DNA of 64,000 nucleotides from an uncultured Bacteroidales bacterium (GCA_902782665.1 CACZOA010000009.1:90937-154936), one strand, 5' to 3'. Positions 1 through 10,396 are shown, counted from the first letter of the stretch. A program made the numbers and translations. Notes: generated from the letters alone by a model not told the origin.

Positions 1-926
1 TGGTGAAAGACTGGCATATTAGTGTACTTCGCTTAGCGATGTACGTAGAAGAGGGAGGATACAATTACAAACCCGAGATCAGAGAAGAGATGTGTAATCT
101 TATAGACATCTGTGAGGAACTTGGTATTTATTGTATTATGGACTGGCATATCCTAACTCCAGGCAACCCTCTAGATCCAAGATATTCGAAAGCAGAGGAT
201 TTCTTCAGATATATGGCAAAGCGTAATGCGAATAAGCAGAACGTGTTGTATGAGATATGTAATGAGCCAAACGGTTCGTCTGTAACATGGGACACAATCG
301 CTATTTATGCCAACAAGGTTATTCCAATCATCCACGCCGCATACGATAGCGTCGGAGCACCTCATCCTATTATTGTCGTAGGTACACCTCAGTGGTGCCA
401 GCTAGTGGATGCACCAATCAAAGAAGGCAGATTTCAAGGCAACGGAAAAGATTTGGACGCATACTTGCCAGATCGTGATGCCCGTTTGAAGTACGACAAT
501 ATAATGTACGCTTTCCATTTTTACGCTGCGTCTCACAACGAAGGATTTGAGAAAGACGGAAAGCCACACTATTATGACATGTACACATATCTGTACGACG
601 TGCTTGGCCGTCTACCAGTGTTCTGTACAGAATTCGGATGTGTGGAAGCATGGGGTGGCGGAGACGAGGATTTCGACCGTACCGACAAATGGTTGCACAT
701 GTTGTCTGGAAACAATGCAGGAAAACAAAGAGTTAGTTTCTGCAACTGGAGTTTCTGCGACAAAGAGGAAACCGCTTCTATTCTTCAACCAGGTTCATGC
801 AAAGCAAACGAATGGGACAGACGAACTCCAGCAGGAGAATACCTGAAGAGAGTGTTGGGTGTCATCAATTGGGGAGCTCAAGACACAACCGTATTAAAGA
901 AAGCAAATATTTACATTAAGAAGTAA
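1..926 (+). CDS. GH5 endoglucanase (cellulase), 5' end outside window
   Basis: Glycoside hydrolase family 5, probably the GH5_2 endo-beta-1,4-glucanase group. The frame is open from the left edge, so the N-terminus and any signal peptide lie upstream; the first codon seen in frame is a GTG at 3. Counting from that codon, the acid/base Glu is about residue 88 in YEICNEPNG and the nucleophile Glu about 210 in VFCTEFG. The beta-strand motif MDWHIL lies at 46-51. Both catalytic residues are present, so the visible part should be functional. No carbohydrate-binding module or T9SS tail follows the catalytic barrel. The stop is only 28 bases before the first GPH transporter, so the two are probably cotranscribed: depolymerase plus oligosaccharide uptake. 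The subfamily call is from motif recognition only. Confidence 0.9.
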   Translation, partial: VKDWHISVLRLAMYVEEGGYNYKPEIREEMCNLIDICEELGIYCIMDWHILTPGNPLDPRYSKAEDFFRYMAKRNANKQNVLYEICNEPNGSSVTWDTIAIYANKVIPIIHAAYDSVGAPHPIIVVGTPQWCQLVDAPIKEGRFQGNGKDLDAYLPDRDARLKYDNIMYAFHFYAASHNEGFEKDGKPHYYDMYTYLYDVLGRLPVFCTEFGCVEAWGGGDEDFDRTDKWLHMLSGNNAGKQRVSFCNWSFCDKEETASILQPGSCKANEWDRRTPAGEYLKRVLGVINWGAQDTTVLKKANIYIKK

Positions 927-954
927 AATAAAATACCTAAAACACAATTTTATC

Positions 955-2409
955 ATGGCTTTAATTGACCAAAACAATCACAAGCTATCCATACTAGAAA
1001 AATGCGCGTATGGAGCAGGAGATATGGCGTGCAATCTATTCTGGGGATTGATTTGTATCGCTTCTGCATTTTACACTGAGTACTTCGGTTTGGAGGCTGG
1101 AGTAGTAGCAACAATGATGTTGGTAGTAGCATGTATTGATATCGCGTTCGACGTTGTTATCGGTGCGGTTGCCGACAGACACAAAACAAAATGGGGACGT
1201 TTCCGTCCTTGGATCCTTTTTGGTGTCGTTCCATTCTGTATCATCGGAATTGTAACATTCACAACACCAGAGTTCGACACAACAGCAAAGACAGTGTACG
1301 CATACATAACATTCCTAATCATGCGTTTGATGTATTCAGTCGTAAATGTGCCATACGGTGCATTGATGGGTGTGATGAGTGCAGATTCAGACGAGCGTGA
1401 CAAGGTTTCAGCATTCCGTAACATCGGAGCTCAGATCGGTTGTATGGTCAGCTATGGTTTCGTTTTCACTATCGTACGTTTCATCATGGATACCATGAAT
1501 GTTAACGGACAGAAAGCGTTCTCTACAACAGCTCTTATCTACGCTACAGCAGCGTTCATCCTTTTGATGATCACATTCTTGTTCACAAGAGAGCGTGTAG
1601 AGCCAGCAGCTCAGGAGCAGTCTAATTTGTCACAGGACCTAAAGGATTTGGGTGCAAACAAGCCTTGGATCATGTTGACAATTGCAAATATCGCTATGTT
1701 GTTCTTTGTATTCGTACACAACGGTTTGATCGCATACTATGCAAAATATTATCTTGCTGACAGCTACGATACAGTAAACGACGTTGCTGTGTTCAACGCA
1801 ACATTGTTCGGATTCCAGCTTAACTGGGAGACAATCTCAACTATCCTATTGAGTATGGGTTCTATCCTTACTATCATCGGTACAATGCTTATCCGTCCAA
1901 TCGCATCTAAGTTTGGTAAGAAGCCAACATGGATCGGATGTTTCGTTTTGGCATCAGTATGCTCGATCATGTTGTTGTTCATCGACCGCACAAACATCGG
2001 TTTGGTTTTGTTGTTCAACCTATTGTTCTCTTTGACTATCGGACCTTCAGGTTACATGGTATGGAGTATGTATGCTGACGTTGCTGACAACGCTGAAGTA
2101 GAGACTGGACGCCGTGCTACTGGATTGATCTACTCTTCTGCTACAATGGCTCAGAAGCTTGGTCAGGCAGTTGCCAACTCACTTCCAATCTATTGTTTGG
2201 CTGCAGTAGGTTTTGTAGCAAACACTCAGCTTTCAGCAGAAACAATCGACTCTATCAAGACTATCTATACTCTTGCTCCAGTAGTAGGAGGTGTGATCGG
2301 TATCATTGCATTGTGCTTCTATACAATCGATGAAGATAAGGTTAAAGCAAATTCTGAGAAGCTTGCTCAGATGAAAGCAAATGGTGGTTCTGATGTTGTA
2401 GCACAGTAA
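955..2409 (+). CDS. GPH-family (MelB-like) sugar:cation symporter
   Basis: Major facilitator of the glycoside-pentoside-hexuronide (GPH) family, 484 aa, with about 12 hydrophobic segments. The N-terminal half carries the family signature: a FLxDVxxGxxADR-like segment near residues 63-75 and KWGRFRPWIL near 80-89. The C-terminal half has MVWSMYADVADNAEVETGRR. Members import oligosaccharides or glycosides with H+ or Na+ across the inner membrane. The gene follows the GH5 enzyme by 28 bases and has a close paralogue at 2728-4197, so beta-gluco- or xylo-oligosaccharides are plausible substrates; this is inference. The start ATG is followed by MALIDQNNHKLSILEKCAYG, which matches the paralogue's start at MEVIDRNNHK and supports the choice. 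Confidence 0.92.
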   Translation: MALIDQNNHKLSILEKCAYGAGDMACNLFWGLICIASAFYTEYFGLEAGVVATMMLVVACIDIAFDVVIGAVADRHKTKWGRFRPWILFGVVPFCIIGIVTFTTPEFDTTAKTVYAYITFLIMRLMYSVVNVPYGALMGVMSADSDERDKVSAFRNIGAQIGCMVSYGFVFTIVRFIMDTMNVNGQKAFSTTALIYATAAFILLMITFLFTRERVEPAAQEQSNLSQDLKDLGANKPWIMLTIANIAMLFFVFVHNGLIAYYAKYYLADSYDTVNDVAVFNATLFGFQLNWETISTILLSMGSILTIIGTMLIRPIASKFGKKPTWIGCFVLASVCSIMLLFIDRTNIGLVLLFNLLFSLTIGPSGYMVWSMYADVADNAEVETGRRATGLIYSSATMAQKLGQAVANSLPIYCLAAVGFVANTQLSAETIDSIKTIYTLAPVVGGVIGIIALCFYTIDEDKVKANSEKLAQMKANGGSDVVAQ

Positions 2410-2434
2410 TATCACTACTTTATAGATATAATTT

Positions 2435-2464
2435 GGAGACGCAAGTAATTGCGTCTCCTTTTTT
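2435..2464 (+). terminator. Rho-independent terminator after first GPH transporter
   Basis: Perfect 10-bp stem GGAGACGCAA / TTGCGTCTCC (2435-2444 and 2449-2458) with a GTAA loop, followed by six T. It ends the GH5-transporter transcript. The same GAGACG(CA) stem recurs in other terminators of this window. Confidence 0.88.
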
Positions 2465-2517
2465 ATCCTTAAAAATCATTTTTTTGCACTTTTAGAGATA
2501 CCATATTGTTTTTTAAG

Positions 2518-2525
2518 TACATTTG
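2518..2525 (+). promoter_or_regulatory. Possible -7 box (TACATTTG) for second GPH transporter
   Basis: TACATTTG matches the Bacteroidetes -7 consensus TAnnTTTG. If used, it gives a leader of about 200 bases before the ATG at 2728. No convincing -33 TTTG sits at normal spacing, so this is weak. The rest of 2465-2727 is AT-rich with no other structure I could support. Confidence 0.25.
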
Positions 2526-2727
2526 CAAACAAGAGAATTTCATCGATAATGTTGTTGCTTAGCAAATTGTATATCAGTCCTTACCAATAGACTTAATTAT
2601 ATAATTTAGGAATGTTTAGGGATTGTAAGATCAATATGTCAAGTGAATTTTTACGACATGAAATGTTCTCTCCTTGTTCCATGATAGGAAATTATTGTAT
2701 GTAAGATATAAAACAAAAACACATTTT

Positions 2728-4197
2728 ATGGAAGTAATTGATCGTAACAATCACAAAGTATCCGTACTTGAAAAGTGCGCATACGGAGCAGGAGATTTGG
2801 CTTGCAACCTATTCTGGGGAATTTCTGTTGTTGCAGCAATGTTTTACACCGACTATTTTGGAATCTCCGCAGCGGCGGCCGGTACAATGATGATGATAGT
2901 GTCGTACATTGATTTGATTTTCGACGTGTTCATCGGAGCAGCGGCAGACCGATCCAACAGTAAATGGGGAAAATTCCGTCCATGGATCCTCTATGGATTT
3001 GTTCCGTTCGTAGTCATCGGTTTTTTCACTTTTTATTCACCTGATTTTGCAGACACTTACAAAATCATCTATGCATACATCACATACCTGCTTTTCAGAA
3101 TCATGTATTCTGTGGTTAATGTTCCTTATGGAGCTCTGTTAGGTGTGATTTCAGATGATCCCAAAGTGCGTGATGAGGTATCAGCTTACAGAAATGTAGG
3201 AGCTCAGATAGGCAACTTGGTAAGTTATTCTATGGTATTTAAGTTTGCAGGCATGTGTAAAGATCACTTTGAAGTGTCCGCTTCAACTGGATTTTCATAC
3301 GTGGTGTTTATTTATGCCATCATCGCAGCTATACTGTTATTTTCATGTTTCTATTTCACAAGAGAACGTGTGACACCAGTCAAAGAAGAGAACAACAACT
3401 TGATGCAAGATATTAAGGACATCGTGACAAACAAGCAGTGGATCTGTTTGGCAATTGCAGGAATCTCCTTGATTCTCTTTACAAGCTGCCACAACACCAT
3501 GGTCGCCTACTATGCAAAATATTATATTGCTCAAATGGTGGTAAACCCAGAGTCTGTGGATGCGGTTGATTTTGTCATTTCTGGAAGATTTCTTGGAATA
3601 GAGTTGGATTGGGAATTGTTCTACTTATTGATTAGTGGAATGGGAACCATTCTGACAATTTTAGGTACAATGATGATCCAGCCTGTAGTAAGGATATATG
3701 GAAAAAAAGAGACTTGGATCGCATGTTTTGCGCTATCATCAATAATCACAATCTCATTGGCATTCATTCCTAAAGAAAATCTGACAACAATCATCCTTCT
3801 AAACTGGTTTTTCTCATTGATTATTGGTCCTACAGGTTACATTATGTGGAGTATGTATGCAGACGTTGCTGACGATGCAGAGGTCGCTACAGGACGTCGT
3901 GCAACAGGATTGATTTACTCATCTGCAACAATCTCACAAAAGTTCGGATATGCTAACGCCAATTCATTACCTTTGTTTGCCTTAGCTTCAATAGGATTCG
4001 TTGCTAACGATATCAACATGACAGCAGAGACACAAGAAACAGTCAAGAATATTTTTGCATTGGTTCCTTTGGCAGGTTCAATATTGGGTATAGTAGCATT
4101 GTTGTTCTACAACATCAATGAAAAGAAGATTGCTGAAAACTCAAAAAAACTTGCTGAGATGAAAGCAAACGGAGAATCTAATGTTGTTGCTAAATAA
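2728..4197 (+). CDS. GPH-family sugar:cation symporter, paralogue of upstream gene
   Basis: A second GPH-family transporter, 489 aa from the ATG at 2728. An in-frame ATG at 2674 would add 18 residues, but the alignable start MEVIDRNNHKVSVLEKCAYG matches the upstream paralogue, so 2728 is preferred. It shares GKFRPWILYG, RIMYSVVNVPYGALLG and IMWSMYADVADDAEVATGRR with its neighbour, and both proteins end in ...MKANG(G/E)S(D/N)VVA(Q/K), so the pair arose by tandem duplication. The pair may have diverged in substrate. It has its own terminator and probably its own promoter. Confidence 0.92.
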   Translation: MEVIDRNNHKVSVLEKCAYGAGDLACNLFWGISVVAAMFYTDYFGISAAAAGTMMMIVSYIDLIFDVFIGAAADRSNSKWGKFRPWILYGFVPFVVIGFFTFYSPDFADTYKIIYAYITYLLFRIMYSVVNVPYGALLGVISDDPKVRDEVSAYRNVGAQIGNLVSYSMVFKFAGMCKDHFEVSASTGFSYVVFIYAIIAAILLFSCFYFTRERVTPVKEENNNLMQDIKDIVTNKQWICLAIAGISLILFTSCHNTMVAYYAKYYIAQMVVNPESVDAVDFVISGRFLGIELDWELFYLLISGMGTILTILGTMMIQPVVRIYGKKETWIACFALSSIITISLAFIPKENLTTIILLNWFFSLIIGPTGYIMWSMYADVADDAEVATGRRATGLIYSSATISQKFGYANANSLPLFALASIGFVANDINMTAETQETVKNIFALVPLAGSILGIVALLFYNINEKKIAENSKKLAEMKANGESNVVAK

Positions 4198-4220
4198 TAT
4201 CACTATTCTATGATTTAAAA

Positions 4221-4249
4221 TGGAGACGCAGGGATTTGCGTCTCCATTT
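4221..4249 (+). terminator. Terminator hairpin after second GPH transporter
   Basis: 10-bp stem TGGAGACGCA / TGCGTCTCCA (4221-4230, 4237-4246) with loop GGGATT and a short T run. Its stem is nearly the same as that of the terminator at 2435-2464, as expected if gene and terminator were duplicated together. Confidence 0.8.
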
Positions 4250-4391
4250 ATAGATCATTTCACAATAGATAATTGTTTAAAATAAGTTTCAACATGTGAT
4301 TTTTAGTGTTTTTTTTCATATTTAGACTACTTTTTAAGATTATTTAGCATTTTTTTGCAATAACATAAATCTTTATATTGTTGCTTTTATG

Positions 4392-4399
4392 TATTTTTG
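4392..4399 (+). promoter_or_regulatory. -7 box TATTTTTG before lipoprotein gene
   Basis: Matches TAnnTTTG and ends 19 bases before the ATG at 4419. The upstream region is too AT-rich to single out a -33 element. Confidence 0.4.
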
Positions 4400-4418
4400 T
4401 GATGCAAAATAAAAATAT

Positions 4419-5030
4419 ATGAGGAAAATTTATGGCATACTATTTTTTTTCCTTACGTGCTTGTTATTTAGCAGTTGTTTGGAATCAACTTTGGAAGCAA
4501 ATGCTTTCAAAGCGCTGCGACCTACCATTAAAGATCCTTCCAGTTATAAACTAATCTCAATAGAAGCTGTTGATTCACTTACAGAATTCGAAAACATCAA
4601 CAATGCTATAATGCAGCATGTGCACATGCAAGAAATTACACTATCATTGATTGATGATGAGTTTAAAAGTGCAGAAGGCAAGACAGACAAGTCGGAAGAA
4701 TTAAAAAAAATTGACCAATATTTTATTGATGTCAGGACAGACAGTGCGTTAATCTCATTCTTGGATAGGAAATTGGGCATGGCAAGTAGAGCACGTGTTT
4801 GTGCCATCAAATACGTATATCGATTTCGTTATCTAAACGATGCCGGTTTAATGTCCCCTGGAATGTTTTATTTTTGGGCAAAACCAGACGACACTGTAAT
4901 TCAATTGGCAGAAAAAGAAGAGAGTTTAGACCCAGCACCAGTATCTATTCCAGGTTATGAGGAATTGATGGAGGAAGCTATAGAAATGGCTATATTGAAG
5001 AAAGATTCAATCGAAGCTTGCTTCGAATAA
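4419..5030 (+). CDS. Hypothetical lipoprotein
   Basis: 203 aa, family not recognised. The N-terminus is a lipoprotein signal peptide, with a hydrophobic stretch MRKIYGILFFFLTCLLFSSC and lipobox FSSC giving Cys20 as the likely lipidated residue. The mature part is charged and soluble, with short helices rich in Glu, Asp and Lys and no cysteine-based or catalytic motif that I recognise. It lies between the transporters and the GH8 gene, has its own promoter-like box, and is followed by 254 bases of AT-rich DNA. Its reading frame and signal peptide are convincing; its role is unknown. Confidence 0.75.
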   Translation: MRKIYGILFFFLTCLLFSSCLESTLEANAFKALRPTIKDPSSYKLISIEAVDSLTEFENINNAIMQHVHMQEITLSLIDDEFKSAEGKTDKSEELKKIDQYFIDVRTDSALISFLDRKLGMASRARVCAIKYVYRFRYLNDAGLMSPGMFYFWAKPDDTVIQLAEKEESLDPAPVSIPGYEELMEEAIEMAILKKDSIEACFE

Positions 5031-5185
5031 ATGGATTTGTGTTATTGATTTTACACAGCTTGATAAAAAACTACCCCACTTTGAAATCACCAGATGCTTG
5101 TTTATTCTGGAATGCACTTGTTTTTTGTTCAAAACAATTAAGTTTCTTTAACAAATAATCGATTATAAAAGGGTTAAGGAACAAG

Positions 5186-5213
5186 TTTGTATAGATAAAA
5201 AGGACTATCTTTG
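5186..5213 (+). promoter_or_regulatory. Bacteroidetes-type promoter of the GH8 gene
   Basis: A -7 box TATCTTTG (5206-5213) with TTTG at 5186-5189. The 16-base spacer is slightly short for the usual -33/-7 arrangement. The predicted leader before the ATG at 5285 is about 65 bases. Confidence 0.5.
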
Positions 5214-5284
5214 TAGCTGTACAAATTATGATGAGATCTATCGGTTTTGTTAATTTGAATCAATAACACAACACCATAAAAGCT

Positions 5285-8200
5285 ATGAATTTTCAAAAAG
5301 TAAAAGGATTAATCACAACCCTGACACTTATGGCTCTTACTCCTGTTCTATCAGGACTGAATGCAGCCAACTGCTACGACACAACCGCTTATATAAAAAC
5401 CGACATCAACTCGGGCAATCCTTCGTATCCATTCCCTCAATTCTTGGAATACAAAGGAGGAGGCAAAACATTAGCGAAATATAACGCAGAAGGTGTGACT
5501 CATGCAGATATGGAAAAGACAATGCGTGAAGCGTATCAGATAATGAGCCACCGTTGTAGATATGAAGATACCCTTTGCGGAGTGCCTTACATTACATTTA
5601 ACAATTTTGAAAAGCATGAAGGTTTGGATTATGGATTTAAATTCTGTACTGAAGGTGATGGCTATATGCTATTAGCCTCTGCCATTTTTGCCGACCAACC
5701 CACATTTAATGGTTTATGGATGTGGATTCACGATAACAGAATTCCTAAAGTTAAAAGATATTCAGACGGAGAAATTCTTTTCCCTAATTTTGAATATAAC
5801 CCTGGTTTAGCCTCTTGGGATGCTAATGGTGAAAATGGTACAAATTTTTTGGATGGTTCCGCTACTGATGGAGATGAAGATATAGCATTGGCATTGTTGA
5901 TCGCATACAAGCAGTGGGGAGATACCATGATGCAAAATGGCAAACCTGTGACTGATTTTAATGGCAACCCTATTTCTTACAGACAAATGGCGAAGGATTA
6001 TCTTTCAGCCTTTGTTGATACATTTATGTATACTTCAACTAATGGTGATGGCTCGATCTATAAAGGAGGTCACTCCAGTGGGGATATTGGTATTGATGGA
6101 TATGTAACAATGGGAAACAAAGGAGGTGAAATAACTACATGGAGATCTACACAAAAAGATTATCCTGACATTACGCCTAACTCTATTTTGGGCAATCATA
6201 ACGGATACTTTGACTATATGGCTCCAGCCTATTATCATGAGTTTGCCAAGTGGCTTGAAGAGGAGGGTGAAGGAACAGACTGGCAAATCAATCAGTATAG
6301 GCGAGGAGAAGCCTCTTCTGACTGGCTCATGGGTGAGGCTTACAAGCAAAATTTGATTCCTTCAATCGGCAAATTTGACATTGATGAAGAAGATGACACA
6401 AAAGTGATTTTTGAAAATTTTAGTGAAGGCGAAGATTTCCGAGGTGCATGGCGTACTATTCTGAATTATTTATGGCATGGCAATCCAAAAACGACTTGGA
6501 ATCCAAAGACACATCAAATTGATACCGCTGCCAACTCATTCGAATATGACATGGCTGTCCGTTATGCGGAATTTTTGAAAAGACCAACAATAGAAAGGTA
6601 TGAGAATGGATGTGGAAAACTTGGAGCAAGTCCAGAACCTAATAGTCTAAACTGGTTTGGTCCTGCACAAATTCTACAATGTTATAATATGGACGGCACT
6701 GCTGATCTTAATGTTCGTTCAAATTATGCCTTAGGGTGCTCTGCTCCGTCAGTAGTGGCTTTAGGTGATGAAGAATTATTGGCTGACATTTATCGTGAAT
6801 GCGAACTAAGATGGGATGCAAATTGTTTTGAAGATGATATTACAGATGATGAACGAAATACCAATGCCACTGCAAAGTATTTCCATGGTTGGTTCCGCAC
6901 CCTAGGCATGTTGGTGACATCAGGTAACCTTGCCGCACCAGCAGACATGAAAGCAAATGCCAATGTCAAGGTTTATATGTCTGTCGACAAGACTTTCGCC
7001 TATAAAGGTGAAAATGTCTCTTATGATGTTCAAGTCCGTAATTATGGTTCTGCCGACGCAAAAGATGCCATCATCACCACCAAACTTGATGCTGATTACG
7101 AATTTGTAAGTGCAACTAAGGAAGGAACATATAATGCAGCAAACCACTCTATAACATGGAATATTGCCAACATTCCTGGTTTTAAGACTGGCAATCTTTC
7201 TGCCACTATGGATACCGTAAGTTTCACAGTAAATGTGAAGAATACAGAAAACAAACTTGTTGGTCTGACCAGTACAATAAGTGGTTCTAACTTTGACACA
7301 TGGGAGAGCAACGCTTATCCAAATAATGCGACATACACTATGGAGCGCAACTTGGTGGATATTCTCGATAATCCGTTTGCTCTTGAAAAGAATGTTGACA
7401 CAACGGACGTTTCTGTGAACGACACAATAGAATTCACATTGAAGATAGCAGGAAACAATGTCGATTGGCTAAACGGTGGCCGTGATAATGTGCGTCTATC
7501 ATACGGGAACTATCTCCTTGAAAATGGATTTAATCTTTTTCAATTCTTCAAATTCTGGCATGACGCTCCTGAAGCCTATATCAATATGGGCAACTACCGT
7601 GTGTCTTACTATCTCAACGATACATGCGGGTTAGTTTCTGATAAAAATCAAGAAGGACTTATCTGCAGATTGGACAATGAAAATGATGCCTTAAAATATG
7701 GTTATCTCGAAGATGGAAATGGAATGGAATTTACGATGGAAGATATCCCTACTGGAGCTGATGAAGATGGAATATGTAACAAACGTATTATTATGAAATT
7801 TCCAAATATTCTTTCTGCTACCACATCCCACTTGGAAACGGCATCTAATTCAAAATATTTGATACACAAAGGAGTATGGGTTCCTGGCTTATATAGAACT
7901 TCAATGAAAAAGAATCCTTTTCCAATACAAGATAATGCCATGGCTGAAATGTTAGCAGACGACTGGTCTTTCTCAGATAGTGTTGCAACAAAGTATCTTG
8001 ATGGTATAGATGATAATTTCACACCAATCACCCCAGGATGGTATAATGAGGAGACTTTGGGAGATGAAATCACTAATTATGTTCGCCATACTTGTGACGA
8101 CGACGTTACTGGATTCAGCCGTATTGTAGTAGAAGAGTGGGATGGCTATACATGGCGAAGAATCCAAGGTAGAGGCCCAGTCAGTGGAATAAACTATCAG

Positions 8201-8623
8201 AATGTTGTTTTGACTGACAGTCTGCCAAAGGAACTTGAATTCATCAACCAGACTGATGAGAGTGGTATGGTTATCAAGGAAGAAAACGGAAAACTTAGCG
8301 TAGAGATTCCAGAAATCCAAACAGGAAAAGACATCGTTCTGAAATACCGTTGTAAGGTTGTGGAGAATAATGGATCCAACGTCATTGAGACAGGTGTCGC
8401 TAACCTATCGACAAGCAATAATACGATTGAATCTAACGCTCCTACATTGACAGTTAAGACTCTAACAAATGTGAACAATGTAGAAGTCAGTCTAAACGAA
8501 TTGGTCGATGTATATAATACCAACGGAGCTCTTTTGAAAAAGCAAGTTGAATACAAAAATGCTTTGAATGGACTTCTGCCTGGTGTTTATATGGTAAACG
8601 GCGTTAAAACTATCGTGAAATAA
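5285..8623 (+). CDS. Secreted GH8 glycoside hydrolase with DUF11-like domains
   Basis: 1112 aa multidomain secreted enzyme. Residues 1-28 form a signal peptide. Residues about 50-560 are a glycoside hydrolase family 8 barrel, with the acid Glu123 in CTEGDGYMLLA and the ATDGDEDIALALL motif around 193-203. GH8 enzymes are inverting endo- or exo-hydrolases of cellulose, xylan, chitosan or mixed-linkage glucan; the substrate cannot be told here. Residues about 565-690 and 985-1065 resemble DUF11/CARDB-like beta-sandwich domains, as in NYGSADAKDAIITTKLDADY. The last 40 residues (VDVYNTNGALLKKQ...PGVYMVNGVK) look like a short T9SS-type sorting tail. The catalytic domain sits in one locus with GH5 and two sugar transporters, which suggests a beta-glucan or xylan pathway. 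Confidence 0.88.
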   Translation: MNFQKVKGLITTLTLMALTPVLSGLNAANCYDTTAYIKTDINSGNPSYPFPQFLEYKGGGKTLAKYNAEGVTHADMEKTMREAYQIMSHRCRYEDTLCGVPYITFNNFEKHEGLDYGFKFCTEGDGYMLLASAIFADQPTFNGLWMWIHDNRIPKVKRYSDGEILFPNFEYNPGLASWDANGENGTNFLDGSATDGDEDIALALLIAYKQWGDTMMQNGKPVTDFNGNPISYRQMAKDYLSAFVDTFMYTSTNGDGSIYKGGHSSGDIGIDGYVTMGNKGGEITTWRSTQKDYPDITPNSILGNHNGYFDYMAPAYYHEFAKWLEEEGEGTDWQINQYRRGEASSDWLMGEAYKQNLIPSIGKFDIDEEDDTKVIFENFSEGEDFRGAWRTILNYLWHGNPKTTWNPKTHQIDTAANSFEYDMAVRYAEFLKRPTIERYENGCGKLGASPEPNSLNWFGPAQILQCYNMDGTADLNVRSNYALGCSAPSVVALGDEELLADIYRECELRWDANCFEDDITDDERNTNATAKYFHGWFRTLGMLVTSGNLAAPADMKANANVKVYMSVDKTFAYKGENVSYDVQVRNYGSADAKDAIITTKLDADYEFVSATKEGTYNAANHSITWNIANIPGFKTGNLSATMDTVSFTVNVKNTENKLVGLTSTISGSNFDTWESNAYPNNATYTMERNLVDILDNPFALEKNVDTTDVSVNDTIEFTLKIAGNNVDWLNGGRDNVRLSYGNYLLENGFNLFQFFKFWHDAPEAYINMGNYRVSYYLNDTCGLVSDKNQEGLICRLDNENDALKYGYLEDGNGMEFTMEDIPTGADEDGICNKRIIMKFPNILSATTSHLETASNSKYLIHKGVWVPGLYRTSMKKNPFPIQDNAMAEMLADDWSFSDSVATKYLDGIDDNFTPITPGWYNEETLGDEITNYVRHTCDDDVTGFSRIVVEEWDGYTWRRIQGRGPVSGINYQNVVLTDSLPKELEFINQTDESGMVIKEENGKLSVEIPEIQTGKDIVLKYRCKVVENNGSNVIETGVANLSTSNNTIESNAPTLTVKTLTNVNNVEVSLNELVDVYNTNGALLKKQVEYKNALNGLLPGVYMVNGVKTIVK

Positions 8624-8652
8624 AACAAACTCCACAAGCAAAAACAAACAAC

Positions 8653-8680
8653 AAAGGCATGCTTTATCGGCATGCCTTTT
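8653..8680. terminator. Bidirectional terminator between convergent genes
   Basis: 10-bp stem AAAGGCATGC / GCATGCCTTT (8653-8662, 8670-8679) with a 7-base loop. It has T residues on the plus side and A residues upstream, so it can serve both the GH8 gene and the acyl-CoA synthetase gene that converges on it. Confidence 0.85.
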
Positions 8681-8737
8681 ATTATATTCAATACGCTGGT
8701 TTACGATGCGAAATCCAGCATTTATTATTATCAGTAG

Positions 8738-10396
8738 TTAGATCACCTCAATGCCTTGTTGTTTGCAAAGTTCTAGACCAATACCTCCAAGCTTAAACTT
8801 CTGGATCTTGCCAGAACCTGTCAATGGGAACTGATCAATGAAGAATACATATTTAGGTATCTTGAATCTAGCAATCTTACCTTTGCAATAATCTACCACA
8901 TCCTCCTCTTTGATGTCAGCACCGTCGTGCTTGATGATGAAAGCACCCACCTGCTCACCATACTTCTTGCTTGGAATACCAGCCACCTGCACATCTCTGA
9001 TGCCCGGCATACTCAACAAGTATTCCTCTATCTCACGTGGATAGATGTTCTCTCCACCACGAATGATCATATCTTTTATACGGCCTGTGATGCGATAGTA
9101 ACCGTCTTCATCCTTGATTCCCAAGTCACCCGAATGAAGGAATCCGTTAGCGTCAATTGTCTCTCTCGTCGCCTCTTCATTTTTATAATATCCCTTCATC
9201 AAATTGTAACCTTTGCAGCACATCTCACCCTGCTCTCCTACTCCACACTCTTTTCCAGTTTCAGGGTTGACCACCTTGACCTCCACTTCAGGATAGTCGA
9301 CACCTACAGTTGTGCAACGTTTCTCAAATGTATCGTGAATGTTTGTATGAGTCATTCCTGGAGACGTCTCAGTAAGTCCATATACAGATGTCATCTTCAT
9401 GAACATCTCCTTCTCAACACGCTTCATCAACTCCACAGGACATAAAGCACCTGCCATGATACCAGTACGCAGACAAGTAAGGTCGAACATACTGAACATT
9501 GGATGGTTGAGCTCTGCGATGAACATTGTAGGCACGCCATAAAGCACCGTACAGCGCTCTTTATGCACAGACGCGAGTACAATCAACGGATCAAATTTCT
9601 CCACCATCACCATTGTGGCTCCGTGAGTAAGACATGCCATTGTGGCAAGCACCACACCAAAGCAATGGAACAAAGGCACACAAGTACAAAGTTTATCGTT
9701 CTGAGTAAACTCCATCTGCTCTCCCGTCGCATAACCATTATTGGTGATATTATGATGAGTAAGCATAACACCCTTAGGAAAACCTGTCGTGCCAGAAGTA
9801 TACTGCATATTTACAACATCGTGACACTTCACATTCGCACGCGCAGCTTTAAGTTCATCGTCTGCTGTCATCTCACCCAAAAGCAGCAACTCATGTGTGT
9901 TGTACATTCCACGATGTTTCTCAGAGCCTATATACACCACCGTCTTCAACAAAGGCAATTTATCGCTGCTCAGATGTCCTCTCTGCGACGTTTTTAGTTC
10001 CGGCAGCATCGTATAGGTCATATCCACGAAATCGGATTCCCACGTACCGTCGATGATAAACAGTGCATTTAGATCCGCATTCTTACAAAGATATTCTAGT
10101 TCGTTCTGCTTGTAATTAGTATTGACAGTAACCGCAATAGCACCGATTTTCGCGCATGCATAAAGCACAATCAGCCAGTCTGGAACATTTGTCGCCCATA
10201 TACCGACGTGGTATCCAGGTTTGATTCCGACCGCCAACATTCCTTTTGCCATATTATTGACACGAGTGTCCGTCTCTTTCCATGTCAGGCGGAAATCTCT
10301 GTCGGAGTAGACGATGCATTCCCTATCAGGAGTTTCACTCGCCCATTTCTCCAACCAGTCAGCGATCGTGTTGTCAGAAAGTATAGATGATGCCAT
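8738..10396 (-). CDS. AMP-binding acyl-CoA synthetase (fatty-acid or medium-chain type)
   Basis: Adenylate-forming ligase of the ANL superfamily, 552 aa, a normal length for fatty-acyl-CoA or medium-chain acyl-CoA synthetases. It activates a carboxylic acid with ATP and transfers it to CoA in the cytoplasm. The A3 P-loop is [11 protein letters not shown] at residues 199-209, the A5 motif is YGLTETSPG, and the C-terminal catalytic Lys is about residue 530 in [11 protein letters not shown]. The start lies 4 bases after the stop of the XRE-cupin regulator, so the two form an operon. The pairing suggests that the regulator senses an acyl ligand or its product. The chain length of the substrate cannot be read from the sequence. 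Confidence 0.92.
   Translation of the reverse strand: MASSILSDNTIADWLEKWASETPDRECIVYSDRDFRLTWKETDTRVNNMAKGMLAVGIKPGYHVGIWATNVPDWLIVLYACAKIGAIAVTVNTNYKQNELEYLCKNADLNALFIIDGTWESDFVDMTYTMLPELKTSQRGHLSSDKLPLLKTVVYIGSEKHRGMYNTHELLLLGEMTADDELKAARANVKCHDVVNMQYTSGTTGFPKGVMLTHHNITNNGYATGEQMEFTQNDKLCTCVPLFHCFGVVLATMACLTHGATMVMVEKFDPLIVLASVHKERCTVLYGVPTMFIAELNHPMFSMFDLTCLRTGIMAGALCPVELMKRVEKEMFMKMTSVYGLTETSPGMTHTNIHDTFEKRCTTVGVDYPEVEVKVVNPETGKECGVGEQGEMCCKGYNLMKGYYKNEEATRETIDANGFLHSGDLGIKDEDGYYRITGRIKDMIIRGGENIYPREIEEYLLSMPGIRDVQVAGIPSKKYGEQVGAFIIKHDGADIKEEDVVDYCKGKIARFKIPKYVFFIDQFPLTGSGKIQKFKLGGIGLELCKQQGIEVI

Noticed and set aside
1-8623. Classical polysaccharide utilisation locus
   Set aside because: No SusC/SusD pair is present in the window, so only a glycan-degradation cluster is claimed.
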